Positions 1-7,321 of a stretch of DNA of 22,973 nt are shown here, in pieces. The number at the start of each line of letters is the position of its first letter. Position 1 is the first letter of the stretch. The DNA comes from an uncultured Porphyromonas sp. (GTDB lineage Bacteria; Bacteroidota; Bacteroidia; Bacteroidales; Porphyromonadaceae), in NCBI RefSeq assembly GCF_905372525.1, contig NZ_CAJPPN010000037.1, forward strand, positions 1-22,973. Direction: 5' to 3'. Under the pieces are notes generated by a model, which worked only from the letters and a program-made list of their open reading frames with translations, did no database searches and was not told the DNA's origin. The translations under genes and the position numbers were made by a program.

Positions 1-57
1 ACAGGGGTTCTATTACCCTATGTAGGGTATGGGGGCTCGGGGAAGGAAAAGGCGAGG

Positions 58-1182
58 CTAATGCTCGTACTTGTACTTACGCTTGTTCTCCTCGCTAAGG
101 AGGGCGGAGGGGTCAGCCATCGTGCGCTCAATGAGTTCGCCGAGCACACGGACAAAGGCTGGGGAGCTATTGAGGCAAGGGACATAGGTGAAGCTCTTGC
201 CTCCGCTATGCAGGTACTCGCTACGGTAGTAGCTATCGATCTCCTGAATAGTCTCTAGGCAGTCACAGACGAAGCCTGGACAGACCACCACGATACGCTC
301 GGCTCCCTCATGTGCTAGACGCTGGATACGCTCACTCATATAGGGGCGCATCCACTCATGCCGTCCTAGGCGGGACTGATAGACTAGCTCTACCTGCCCG
401 TCCTCTAGTCCTAGATCCTGCTGGAGCTGGGCACGGGTCTCCTCACACTGCAGGCGGTAGCAGTCCTCCTCGGCATGTCGCTCATGCCAGCCCCTGCGAT
501 GAGCACAGTAGTCGGTGTGTCCATTGTGCTGCCGACACTCCTTAGGGATATGGGAGAGGGGGATACCATGCATCGATACGATGAGACGGTCAAAGGGCTC
601 CGAGAGATAGGGACGGACTTGCTCCGAGAGCACCCGCCGATAGCTCTCCTCTCGATAGAAGGGCGGGAGTAGACGGAAGCGCAGCGATAACCCCAGCCGA
701 CGAGCTTCCTCCAGCGCATAGGCCACTGCGGTCTCGTAGCTACTGCGGGCATAGTGGGGATAGAGTGGAGCGATGAGTACCTCCTCCACAGAGCTCAGCG
801 AAGCCAGTGCCGATAGTGCCCCCGCCGTACTGGGCTCAGCATAGCGCATTCCACAGGCGACAGGACACCGACAGAGCTCACTGAGCTCACGGGCAATCGC
901 CTCGGTATGGGTAATCAAGGGGAAGGCCTGCCGCTCCTCATCCCAGATCGTACGGTAGTTAGCAGCCGACTTCGGAGCTCGCCTTGGGACGATGATACGA
1001 TGCACGAGAGGGTGGCGCACCCAGTAGGGTAGCCCGATGATACGCCGATCCATGAGGAACTGCAGCAGATAGCTATGCACATCGGCTACTGCAGGGGAGG
1101 CTGGGGAGCCAAGGTTCAGAAGGAGGATAGCCTGCTTAGAGGCTTGCTCTGCCCCGAAGAGCGAGGAAGTGGGACTGCTCAT
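58..1182 (-). CDS. hemH: Ferrochelatase (protoporphyrin/coproporphyrin iron chelatase)
   Basis: This 374-residue protein inserts ferrous iron into a porphyrin ring, the last or near-last step of heme synthesis. It has the family landmarks in order: LLNLGSP near residues 21-27, the SMHGIP block at 203-208 carrying the conserved metal-binding and catalytic His205, YQSRLGRHEW at 268-277, and CPGFVCDCLETIQE at 301-314 with the conserved acidic Glu310. Length is normal for the family. The start ATG has no strong ribosome binding site, and no better start lies near it. It is the downstream gene of hflX, 36 bp away, so the two are probably co-transcribed. No other heme-synthesis gene is in the window. 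Many Porphyromonas need external heme or porphyrin yet keep hemH, so it may act on scavenged porphyrin; that is inference. Identity is secure. Confidence 0.96.
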   Translation of the reverse strand: MSSPTSSLFGAEQASKQAILLLNLGSPASPAVADVHSYLLQFLMDRRIIGLPYWVRHPLVHRIIVPRRAPKSAANYRTIWDEERQAFPLITHTEAIARELSELCRCPVACGMRYAEPSTAGALSALASLSSVEEVLIAPLYPHYARSSYETAVAYALEEARRLGLSLRFRLLPPFYREESYRRVLSEQVRPYLSEPFDRLIVSMHGIPLSHIPKECRQHNGHTDYCAHRRGWHERHAEEDCYRLQCEETRAQLQQDLGLEDGQVELVYQSRLGRHEWMRPYMSERIQRLAHEGAERIVVVCPGFVCDCLETIQEIDSYYRSEYLHSGGKSFTYVPCLNSSPAFVRVLGELIERTMADPSALLSEENKRKYKYEH

Positions 1183-1218
1183 CTCGTCGGGGCGAAGTGA
1201 AAAGGCCCTCCTTGGGGT

Positions 1219-2451
1219 CTATTCATCGTCATTCGTCTCTAGGGTATAGTCTTGGAATAGGAAATCATTATAGGGGAAGCGCTGTACGTGTATCTCCCGC
1301 ACACGATCGTAGAGGAGCTGCTTGAGCTCCTCGATACCGGCGCCCGTACGAGCAGAGATGAAGCAGCAGCCCTCCTCGCCTAGTCGTGCCATCCAGCTCG
1401 CCTCGAGCTCCTCACGAGAGAGGTTGCGTCGACTACGCTCGGAGAGGTCGTCAGCCTCCTTGGCCTCGTAGGTGAAGGCATCGATCTTGTTGAAGACGAG
1501 GATCACGGGACGCTCATCCCCTGCCGTGATCTCACGCAGGGTCGAGGAGACGACCTCGATATGCTCCTCGAAGTTTGGGTGCGCTAGATCCACCACGTGT
1601 AGGAGCAGGTCGGCCTCACGCACCTCGTCGAGGGTGCTCTTGAAGGACTCGATGAGCTCCGTCGGGAGCTTGCGGATGAAGCCCACGGTGTCGGAGAGCA
1701 GGAAGGGGAGGTTATGGATAATGACCTTGCGTACGGTAGTGTCGAGCGTGGCGAAGAGCTTGTTCTCAGCGAAGACATCACTCTTGCTCAGGACGTTCAT
1801 CAGCGTAGACTTCCCGACGTTCGTATAGCCGACTAGGGCGACACGTACGAGCTTGCCTCTATTCTTGCGCTGCATGGCCATCTGTCGGTCGATGCCCTTG
1901 AGCTCCTCCTTGAGGTGGGCGATACGATCCTGTATAAGACGCTTGTCGGTCTCTAGCTGGGTTTCCCCTGGGCCACGCATCCCTACCCCACCTCGCTGAC
2001 GCTCTAGGTGCGTCCATAGGCGGGTCAGACGGGGGAGCATGTAGCGGTACTGTGCCAGCTCGACCTGTGTCTTGGCGTAGGCAGTCTGTGCTCGGGAGGC
2101 AAAGATATCGAGGATGAGGCTCGTGCGGTCGAGGATCTTGACCTGGAGGATAGCCTCGATGTTGCGTAGCTGCTTCGGACTCAGCTCGTCGTCGAAGATG
2201 ACGAGCCCGATCTCATTCTCCTCCACATACTGACGTATCTCCTCGAGCTTGCCCTTGCCGACGAAGGTCACAGGGTGTGCCTGCTCCAGACGCTGGACAA
2301 AGCGCACGACGGGGCTAACCCCTGCCGTACGGGATAGGAAGTCCAGCTCATCTAGGTACTCCTGAGCCTGCTCCTCGGACTGACTGCGGGTGATCAGTCC
2401 CACCAAGACCGCTTGATCGCTCTTGGTATCGGTGATAATAAACTCTCTCAT
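1219..2451 (-). CDS. hflX: GTPase HflX (ribosome-associated)
   Basis: HflX is a GTPase that binds ribosomes and can split stalled or stressed 70S particles. The 410 residues show an N-terminal HflX domain (about 1-195) with the signature GGVGMRGPGETQLE at 154-167, then a G domain with G1 GYTNVGKST at 208-216, G2 ATLDTT at 234-239, G3 DTVGF at 254-258, G4 NKID at 321-324 and G5 SAR at 366-368. All nucleotide-binding motifs are intact. The region between the two domains is rich in charged residues and probably helical. The start was kept because MREFIITDTKSDQAVLVGLI resembles the usual start of Bacteroidota HflX. A TACCTTTG box lies only about 10 nt upstream of the ATG, so the mRNA may have almost no leader. 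It heads a probable two-gene unit with hemH. Confidence 0.96.
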   Translation of the reverse strand: MREFIITDTKSDQAVLVGLITRSQSEEQAQEYLDELDFLSRTAGVSPVVRFVQRLEQAHPVTFVGKGKLEEIRQYVEENEIGLVIFDDELSPKQLRNIEAILQVKILDRTSLILDIFASRAQTAYAKTQVELAQYRYMLPRLTRLWTHLERQRGGVGMRGPGETQLETDKRLIQDRIAHLKEELKGIDRQMAMQRKNRGKLVRVALVGYTNVGKSTLMNVLSKSDVFAENKLFATLDTTVRKVIIHNLPFLLSDTVGFIRKLPTELIESFKSTLDEVREADLLLHVVDLAHPNFEEHIEVVSSTLREITAGDERPVILVFNKIDAFTYEAKEADDLSERSRRNLSREELEASWMARLGEEGCCFISARTGAGIEELKQLLYDRVREIHVQRFPYNDFLFQDYTLETNDDE

Positions 2452-2461
2452 ATTGCACGAG

Positions 2462-2469
2462 CAAAGGTA
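2462..2469 (-). promoter_or_regulatory. Putative -7 box (TACCTTTG) for hflX-hemH
   Basis: On the minus strand TACCTTTG matches the Bacteroidota -7 consensus TAnnTTTG exactly. It lies 10 nt upstream of the hflX ATG, just after the trxA terminator region, where a separate promoter would be expected. No clear -33 TTTG is visible about 20 nt further upstream. If the box is used, transcription would start roughly 3 to 5 nt before the start codon. Confidence 0.45.
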
Positions 2470-2554
2470 CTACAATGTCCGTAATGCGCCCTGTGCCCAG
2501 AGCCCTAGTCGCTTGGCTAAGGTCGCCCCGAGGGAGCACCCTCTGGAGAGACAA

Positions 2555-2595
2555 GGAAGGCTACACCGCAGGACCTGCTTGCGATGTAGCCTTCC
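2555..2595 (-). terminator. Hairpin downstream of trxA, probable terminator
   Basis: An 11-bp perfect inverted repeat, GGAAGGCTACA at 2555-2565 and TGTAGCCTTCC at 2585-2595, encloses a 19-nt loop that can pair further (CAGG with CCTG). It lies 21 bp beyond the trxA stop codon in the reading direction of dnaE-trxA, and separates that unit from hflX. The sequence after the stem is only mildly T-rich, so an intrinsic terminator is likely but not certain. A second small hairpin (GAGGG/CCCTC) follows at about 2530-2543. Confidence 0.6.
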
Positions 2596-2616
2596 GCCTA
2601 AGCCTGAGGCTAGGGG

Positions 2617-2931
2617 CTAGAGGAGACCTTCGATAGCCTTCTTCAGGACATCCTTGCTCTGAGCGCCGACGAGCTTAGAGACGACCTCACCATTCTTGAT
2701 GAAGAGGATGGTGGGGATGTTACGCACGTTGAAGCGTCCAGGTAGGTCGCTGTCCTGATCCACGTCGCACTTGCCGATGACGACACGGCCGTCATACTCG
2801 TGGGCGAGCTCCTCGATGATAGGGGCTACCATCTGGCAGGGGCCACACCATGTAGCACCGAAGTCTACGACGACGGGCTTGCTGTCTGCGATGAGAGTCT
2901 CGAAGTTCTGGCTATTGATTTCTAGTGCCAT
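2617..2931 (-). CDS. trxA: Thioredoxin
   Basis: A 104-residue cytoplasmic thioredoxin, a general disulfide reductant. The active site WCGPC occupies residues 28-32 inside VVDFGATWCGPCQMVAP. The conserved cis-proline is Pro73 in RNIPTILFIKNG, and the C-terminal helix KDVLKKAIEGLL is complete. Length is standard and there is no signal peptide. The start is supported by an AAAGGAA stretch about 7 nt upstream on the minus strand. It lies 33 bp after dnaE and is probably co-transcribed with it; from general knowledge, this adjacency recurs in Bacteroidota. Downstream is the hairpin at 2555-2595. Confidence 0.96.
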   Translation of the reverse strand: MALEINSQNFETLIADSKPVVVDFGATWCGPCQMVAPIIEELAHEYDGRVVIGKCDVDQDSDLPGRFNVRNIPTILFIKNGEVVSKLVGAQSKDVLKKAIEGLL

Positions 2932-2964
2932 GATAATTCCTTTCGTTACTTAATATTGATATTG

Positions 2965-5900
2965 TTACTCGTTCACGCTCATTTGTATCCCGTGGTGACG
3001 GCAGAAGTCTAGCAGAGCTGTCGTCGGGGCGATGAGATTGCGGTCATAGCTCAGCCGTACATCGTTGCGCCCGGTGCCGTCGGTGATACGTATAGATAAC
3101 ATAGCATAGCCCTTATTGTTCTCACCGTCTCGGTCGGTGAGCGTAGGAGCGAGCAGCTGGCTCAGCTCGGTGATGACCTCGGGCTCTATCGTGCGCACAT
3201 CTATCTCTAGGCTGACGCTACGGATCAGCTCTGACGCTGCAGTCGAGAGCAGATCTACACGATGGATCTTGAGCTCCAGCTCATCCCCATAGCGACGCTT
3301 CTGCACCACCCCGGAGAGCAGGACGGAGAGTCCGACGATGCAGTACTTGGCGAAGTTGGTATAGCTCTCGGAGAAGAAGGCAATATCCGTCGCCCCGACG
3401 AGGTCCTCTACCGTGATACGGGCATAGGGATCACCCCGCTTAGTCGTACCCTGATAGACCTTGGTGATCAGCCCACCGAAGGACACCTGCCGTCCCTCTC
3501 CTATAGCCGCTAGGTCACCTAGCTCCGCTGTGGTATGGGAGCAGTAGCACTCCAGTAGGACACGGTGGGGGTCTAGGGGATGCCCCGAGAGGTAGATCCC
3601 GATGAGGTCACGCTCACGGTTGAGCCGCTCGATGCTGGACACCTCTGGGCAAGCAGAGGGGGGGGTAGGCCGCGGGATCTGTAGGGCCTCCTCGTCGCCG
3701 CCGAAGAGCGAGGCTTCGTTGAGCCCCTGCTCACTCATCACCATCTGCCCGTAGCGGATCAGCGCCACGAGGAAGGTATCCTCCCCGCTATCCATCGGAG
3801 CAGAGTAGAGCTCACGGGGATAGCCAAAGCTATCGAAGGCCCCCGAGAGGATCAGGCTCTCTAGCGTACGCTTATTGGCGACCGAGGAGGGTATACGCTC
3901 GAAGAAGTCATAGACCGACTGATACGCTCCACGCTCCTCACGATCGCTGACGATGAAGTCTACGGCAGAGCTCGAGACCCCCTTGATGGCATTGAGGCCA
4001 AAGCGGATACTACCCTCGCTATTGACGGAGAACTTATAGCCCGACTCATTGACATCGGGGCCGAGGACAGCGATGCTCATCGCCCGGCACTCGTCCATGA
4101 GCTTGACGAGCTCGGTGATATTACTGAGGTTACGGCTCAGGGCTCCTGCCATGTACTCGGCGGGATAGTTAGCCTTGAGGTAAGCCGTCTGGTAGGCGAC
4201 CCAGCTGTAGCAGGTAGCATGGCTCTTGTTGAAGGCATAGCTGGCGAACTTCGCCCAGTCACTCCAGATCTTCTCTAGCGTGTCCTTCCCGTAGCCGTTC
4301 TTAGCTCCCCCAGCGAGGAACTTGACCTTGAGGGCCTCCATCTTCTCCTTGAGCTTCTTCCCCATCGCCTTACGGAGCTCGTCCGACTGTCCACGGGTGA
4401 AGTCGGCGATCTCACGGGAGAGGAGCATCACCTGCTCCTGATAGACGGTGATCCCATAGGTATCCTTGAGGTAACGCTCCATGCAGGGCAGGTCGTAGGT
4501 GATCTCCTTGCGTCCGTGCTTACGGTCGATGAAGTCGGGGATGTAGTCCATTGGCCCGGGACGGTAGAGGGCATTCATCGCGATCAGATCCTCGAAGGTC
4601 GTGGGCTGAAGCTCACGGAGGTACTTCTGCATCCCTGCCGACTCGAACTGGAAGGTACCCACCGTCCGTCCCGCCTGGTAGAGCTCATAGGTCTTCGTGT
4701 CAGTCAGCGAGATCTTGTCGATATCGATCTCCTCTCCGTGACGCTTCTTGATATTGGCCAGAGCCTCCTTGATCACCGAGAGGGTCTTGAGCCCGAGGAA
4801 GTCCATCTTGATCAGCCCCGTGGACTCGATCACCGAGCCCTCGTACTGGGTCACCAATAGGCTCTCACCCGTGGCCTTGTCCTCTGCCGTACTGAGGGGG
4901 ACGACGTCGCTGATGTCCATCTTGCCGATGATGATCCCACAGGCATGCACTCCCGTGCTACGTATGTTCCCCTCGAGCATCTGAGCGTACTTCAGCGTGT
5001 CATGCAGGAGCGGGTCAGGGCTGAGAGAGGCCTGCTTCAGCTCGGCGACATGGTCTATGGCCGCCTTGATGGAGATGGTCTTGACATCGGGGATCTTATC
5101 GGGGATGAGCTTGGTGAGGCGGTCGCTCTCCGATAGCGGGAGACGCTGCACACGTGCCACATCCTTGATCGCACTCTTGGCGGCCATCGTGCCATAGGTG
5201 ACGATATGCGCCACACGCTCGTAGCCGTACTTCTCCGTGACCCAGCGTAGCACATCGGCACGACCATCGTCGTCGAAGTCTACGTCTATATCGGGCATAG
5301 AGATACGGTCGGGGTTGAGGAAACGCTCGAAGAGCAGGTCGTAGCGTATCGGGTCAATATCCGTGATATTGAGGCAGTAGGCGACTGCTGAGCCTGCCGC
5401 CGAGCCACGTCCCGGCCCTACGAAGACCCCCATAGAACGAGCGGCGGCGATGAAGTCCTGCACGATGAGGAAGTAGCCAGGGAACCCCATATTCGCAATC
5501 GTCGAGAGCTCGAAGTCTATACGCTCCCGCACGGCATCGGTCAGTCCCTCCTCGCCGTACTTGCGCCGAGCCCCCTCGTAGGTGAGGTGGCGGAGATAAT
5601 CGTCGGCCGAGGCGAACTCCTCGGGGATCGGGAAGTCGGGCATCAGAGGGCCGTGGTCGATGCTGTAGTGCTCGACCTTGGCGCAGATCTCCTCGGTCGC
5701 AGCCAGAGCCTCGGGGACATCGGCGAAGAGCTCATTCATCTCCGCCGTGGTCTTCATCCACTCCTGCTTGCTGTAGCGCATACGGGCAGGGTCATTGAGA
5801 TCCTTGCCCGTACTCAGGCAGATCAGTCGGTCATGCGCCTCAGCATCCTCCTCATTGAGGAAGTGAATATCATTGGTAGCGATGACCTTCACCCCGTGCT

Positions 5901-6681
5901 TGCGTCCCAGCTCTAGGAGGATGGCATTGACCTGCTGTTGCTTCTCGTAGGTCTCTTGGTTGCCTAGGGGATTGTCGGTCTTATGGCGCTGGAGCTCGAG
6001 GTAGAAGTCCTCCCCGAAGATCCCCTTGAACCACTCGATGCTCCGCTCTGCCTCATCTATATTGCCGTACATGATATGCTGTGGGATCTCGCCCCCGAGG
6101 CAGGCGGAGGAGGCGATGATCCCCTCGTGGTACTGCTCCAGCAGTTCCTTATCTATACGGGGGCGATAGTAGTAGCCGTCTATCCAGGCACGGGAGACCA
6201 TCTTGATGAGGTTCTTGTAGCCCGTGAGGTTCTTGGCCAGCAGGACGAGGTGCCAGCCACTATTATCTATGGACTGGGTGGGACGATAGGGGTTGGGGAC
6301 GTTGGCCTCCTTGCTGAAGCGTGAGCGGCGAGCGCAGTAGACCTCACAGCCGAGGATCGGCTTGAAGAGGGGCTTGGCCTCTGCCTCCACCAGCTGGCTA
6401 CGTAGCTCCGTGAGCCGTGCCTCCTCCTCCGCACTGCGAGCCTGCTGAGCCTCTAGGCTCTGGATCTCCTTCTTCAGCGCCTTGCGCTCGGAGATGAGGG
6501 GGGCATTCTTCTTCTCGACGTAGTCGTAGAACTCCTTGATGCCAAACATCGCACCATGGTCCGTCAGGGCGATACCACTCATCCCATCCTGGATCGCCTT
6601 ATCGACGAGCCCCTTGACCGAGGCCTGTCCATCTAGGAGAGAGAACTGAGAGTGCACGTGGAGGTGTACGAAGCGCTGCAT
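2965..6681 (-). CDS. dnaE: DNA polymerase III subunit alpha
   Basis: This is the replicative polymerase catalytic subunit, 1238 residues from the ATG chosen here. An in-frame TTG four codons upstream (6693) is possible, but the ATG gives MQRFVHLHVHSQFSLLDG, the usual start of the family. The N-terminal PHP domain shows LHVHS at about 7-11 and TDHG at 40-43, interrupted by a charged, probably coiled-coil insertion at roughly 57-105. The polymerase core carries GPGRGSAAGS near 422-431, PDIDVDF at about 463-469 with two catalytic aspartates, and KMDFLGL near 625-632 with the third (Asp627). Helix-hairpin-helix and OB-fold regions follow, the OB-fold at about 1065-1145. It heads a unit with trxA. 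A run of eight C residues (coding strand) lies at 3658-3665 and the frame is intact through it. Confidence 0.97.
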   Translation of the reverse strand: MQRFVHLHVHSQFSLLDGQASVKGLVDKAIQDGMSGIALTDHGAMFGIKEFYDYVEKKNAPLISERKALKKEIQSLEAQQARSAEEEARLTELRSQLVEAEAKPLFKPILGCEVYCARRSRFSKEANVPNPYRPTQSIDNSGWHLVLLAKNLTGYKNLIKMVSRAWIDGYYYRPRIDKELLEQYHEGIIASSACLGGEIPQHIMYGNIDEAERSIEWFKGIFGEDFYLELQRHKTDNPLGNQETYEKQQQVNAILLELGRKHGVKVIATNDIHFLNEEDAEAHDRLICLSTGKDLNDPARMRYSKQEWMKTTAEMNELFADVPEALAATEEICAKVEHYSIDHGPLMPDFPIPEEFASADDYLRHLTYEGARRKYGEEGLTDAVRERIDFELSTIANMGFPGYFLIVQDFIAAARSMGVFVGPGRGSAAGSAVAYCLNITDIDPIRYDLLFERFLNPDRISMPDIDVDFDDDGRADVLRWVTEKYGYERVAHIVTYGTMAAKSAIKDVARVQRLPLSESDRLTKLIPDKIPDVKTISIKAAIDHVAELKQASLSPDPLLHDTLKYAQMLEGNIRSTGVHACGIIIGKMDISDVVPLSTAEDKATGESLLVTQYEGSVIESTGLIKMDFLGLKTLSVIKEALANIKKRHGEEIDIDKISLTDTKTYELYQAGRTVGTFQFESAGMQKYLRELQPTTFEDLIAMNALYRPGPMDYIPDFIDRKHGRKEITYDLPCMERYLKDTYGITVYQEQVMLLSREIADFTRGQSDELRKAMGKKLKEKMEALKVKFLAGGAKNGYGKDTLEKIWSDWAKFASYAFNKSHATCYSWVAYQTAYLKANYPAEYMAGALSRNLSNITELVKLMDECRAMSIAVLGPDVNESGYKFSVNSEGSIRFGLNAIKGVSSSAVDFIVSDREERGAYQSVYDFFERIPSSVANKRTLESLILSGAFDSFGYPRELYSAPMDSGEDTFLVALIRYGQMVMSEQGLNEASLFGGDEEALQIPRPTPPSACPEVSSIERLNRERDLIGIYLSGHPLDPHRVLLECYCSHTTAELGDLAAIGEGRQVSFGGLITKVYQGTTKRGDPYARITVEDLVGATDIAFFSESYTNFAKYCIVGLSVLLSGVVQKRRYGDELELKIHRVDLLSTAASELIRSVSLEIDVRTIEPEVITELSQLLAPTLTDRDGENNKGYAMLSIRITDGTGRNDVRLSYDRNLIAPTTALLDFCRHHGIQMSVNE

Positions 6682-6720
6682 ATAGCTTACCAAATAGACA
6701 TTTCATTGATTTACAGAGGT

Positions 6721-6745
6721 GGGGAGGCATTTCTCACGCCTCCCC
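6721..6745 (-). promoter_or_regulatory. Hairpin in the predicted dnaE leader
   Basis: A perfect 8-bp inverted repeat, GGGGAGGC at 6721-6728 and GCCTCCCC at 6738-6745, encloses a 9-nt loop. It falls between the predicted dnaE transcription start (about 6757) and the dnaE ATG at 6681, so it would be in the 5' leader of the mRNA. No U-tract follows. It may affect mRNA stability or expression; a role is inferred from position only. Confidence 0.4.
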
Positions 6746-6763
6746 TCCCCCGTTGGTGACGTA

Positions 6764-6771
6764 CAAAGTTA
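6764..6771 (-). promoter_or_regulatory. Putative -7 box (TAACTTTG) for dnaE-trxA
   Basis: TAACTTTG on the minus strand matches the TAnnTTTG -7 consensus of the Bacteroidota primary sigma factor. It gives a leader of about 75 nt before the dnaE ATG. A -33 TTTG is not evident at the usual distance. The same octamer is used on the opposite strand at 7227-7234 for the divergent operon, which supports both calls. Confidence 0.5.
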
Positions 6772-6821
6772 CCCTAAATCCCGCTTATCTCCTTCCCCTC
6801 TACCCGACCTCCCTCTACTCT

Positions 6822-7166
6822 CAGGGATGAGGGATGAAAGCACTAGAGACCGAGGGCAAAGTAGTCAAGGAGCACTCCCACAAGGCATAAAGACCCGTAC
6901 CCGAGGCGTAGGTATACCCTACATACACGGCCCTACCTAGGGGGATGTTGTGTACACGCGTGTACACACTAGTATACCCACGTGTACACTACTGTATACA
7001 CGCGTGTACACTCTCCCGCTCTAAGTATGTCCTCTCTAGCGCCCTCGTAGGTACGTCCATCCCCCAGCTAATGTGTTGGGAATGGAGCCTATGCCGAGGC
7101 ATCACTCTGGGACACGCAGTGTACCCTATCCCCAAGAGCCTAGGAGAGGAGCATACGCATGGAGCG
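6822..7166 (+). mobile_element. Non-coding inverted-repeat element, copy A (BrickBuilt-like MITE, degenerate ends)
   Basis: This roughly 345-bp stretch aligns along its length with the element at 14991-15347. The left end (CAGGGATGAGGGATGAAA from 6822) matches the copy B left end (CAGGGCTGACGTATGAAA). A leader block with GAGGGCAA and GTCAAGG follows, then three 22-bp palindromic units at 6950-7015, then a tail beginning CGCTCTAAGTATGTCCTCT at 7017. The right end near 7151-7166 (GCATACGCATGG) is a worn form of the copy B right end. The distance from left end to first repeat centre is 136 bp here and 135 bp in copy B, so the architecture is shared. It has no credible coding sequence or transposase and would be moved in trans. 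It lies between the divergent dnaE and GLPGLI promoters. Exact boundaries are uncertain because the ends have decayed. Confidence 0.7.
6949..7015. repeat. Three 22-bp palindromic tandem repeats (copy A array)
   Basis: Units start at 6950, 6972 and 6994 with no spacers. Unit 1 lies in a perfect 20-bp palindrome (TGTGTACACGCGTGTACACA, 6949-6968). Unit 3 is palindromic except for one mismatched pair. Unit 2 carries the variant CCCACGTG core. Symmetry centres fall at 6958/6959, 6980/6981 and 7002/7003, exactly 22 bp apart, about two helical turns. Units 1 and 3 are strictly alternating purine-pyrimidine. Confidence 0.9.
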
Positions 7167-7210
7167 CAAGCCCCACCCCTGACTACTTCTTCTTCTACGC
7201 AGTAGCACAA

Positions 7211-7234
7211 TTGAAAAAAAAAAAAAATAACTTT
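7211..7234 (+). promoter_or_regulatory. Putative promoter with 13-A tract for the GLPGLI/receptor operon
   Basis: TAACTTTG at 7227-7234 matches the Bacteroidota -7 box. An ATTG/TTG (7211-7213) stands upstream as a possible -33 element, and the entire spacer between them is 13 consecutive A residues (7214-7226). A 13-nt spacer is shorter than the usual 19 to 21, so promoter strength could depend on tract length. The predicted start, near 7241, leaves a leader of about 80 nt before the ATG at 7322. Confidence 0.5.
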
Positions 7235-7321
7235 GTGCAAGACAGGGAGATCGGTATATCTACTGGTCTCTCTAGGGATAGCTTGATCAAGTAAACAATA
7301 CATATCTTAATCGGAAAGACA

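Noticed and set aside
14..29. The TACCCTA/TAGGGTA palindrome as a hemH terminator
   Set aside because: The stem is 7 bp with a 2-nt loop and there is no T-tract after it on the minus strand, so termination cannot be claimed.
411..752. A 113-codon frame on the minus strand overlapping hemH
   Set aside because: It is an alternate frame of the ferrochelatase gene on the same strand, without domain or start signal.
6682..6693. A TTG start for dnaE four codons upstream
   Set aside because: The ATG at 6681 gives the family-typical N terminus, and no ribosome binding site favours the TTG.
6950..7015. A possible CRISPR array
   Set aside because: The units abut with no spacers, number only three, and recur as part of a larger element in a second place; no cas gene is present.
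6989..7303. A 104-codon open frame on the minus strand through element copy A and the A13 promoter
   Set aside because: It begins inside the 22-bp repeat array, encodes phenylalanine runs from the A tract, and has no counterpart in copy B.
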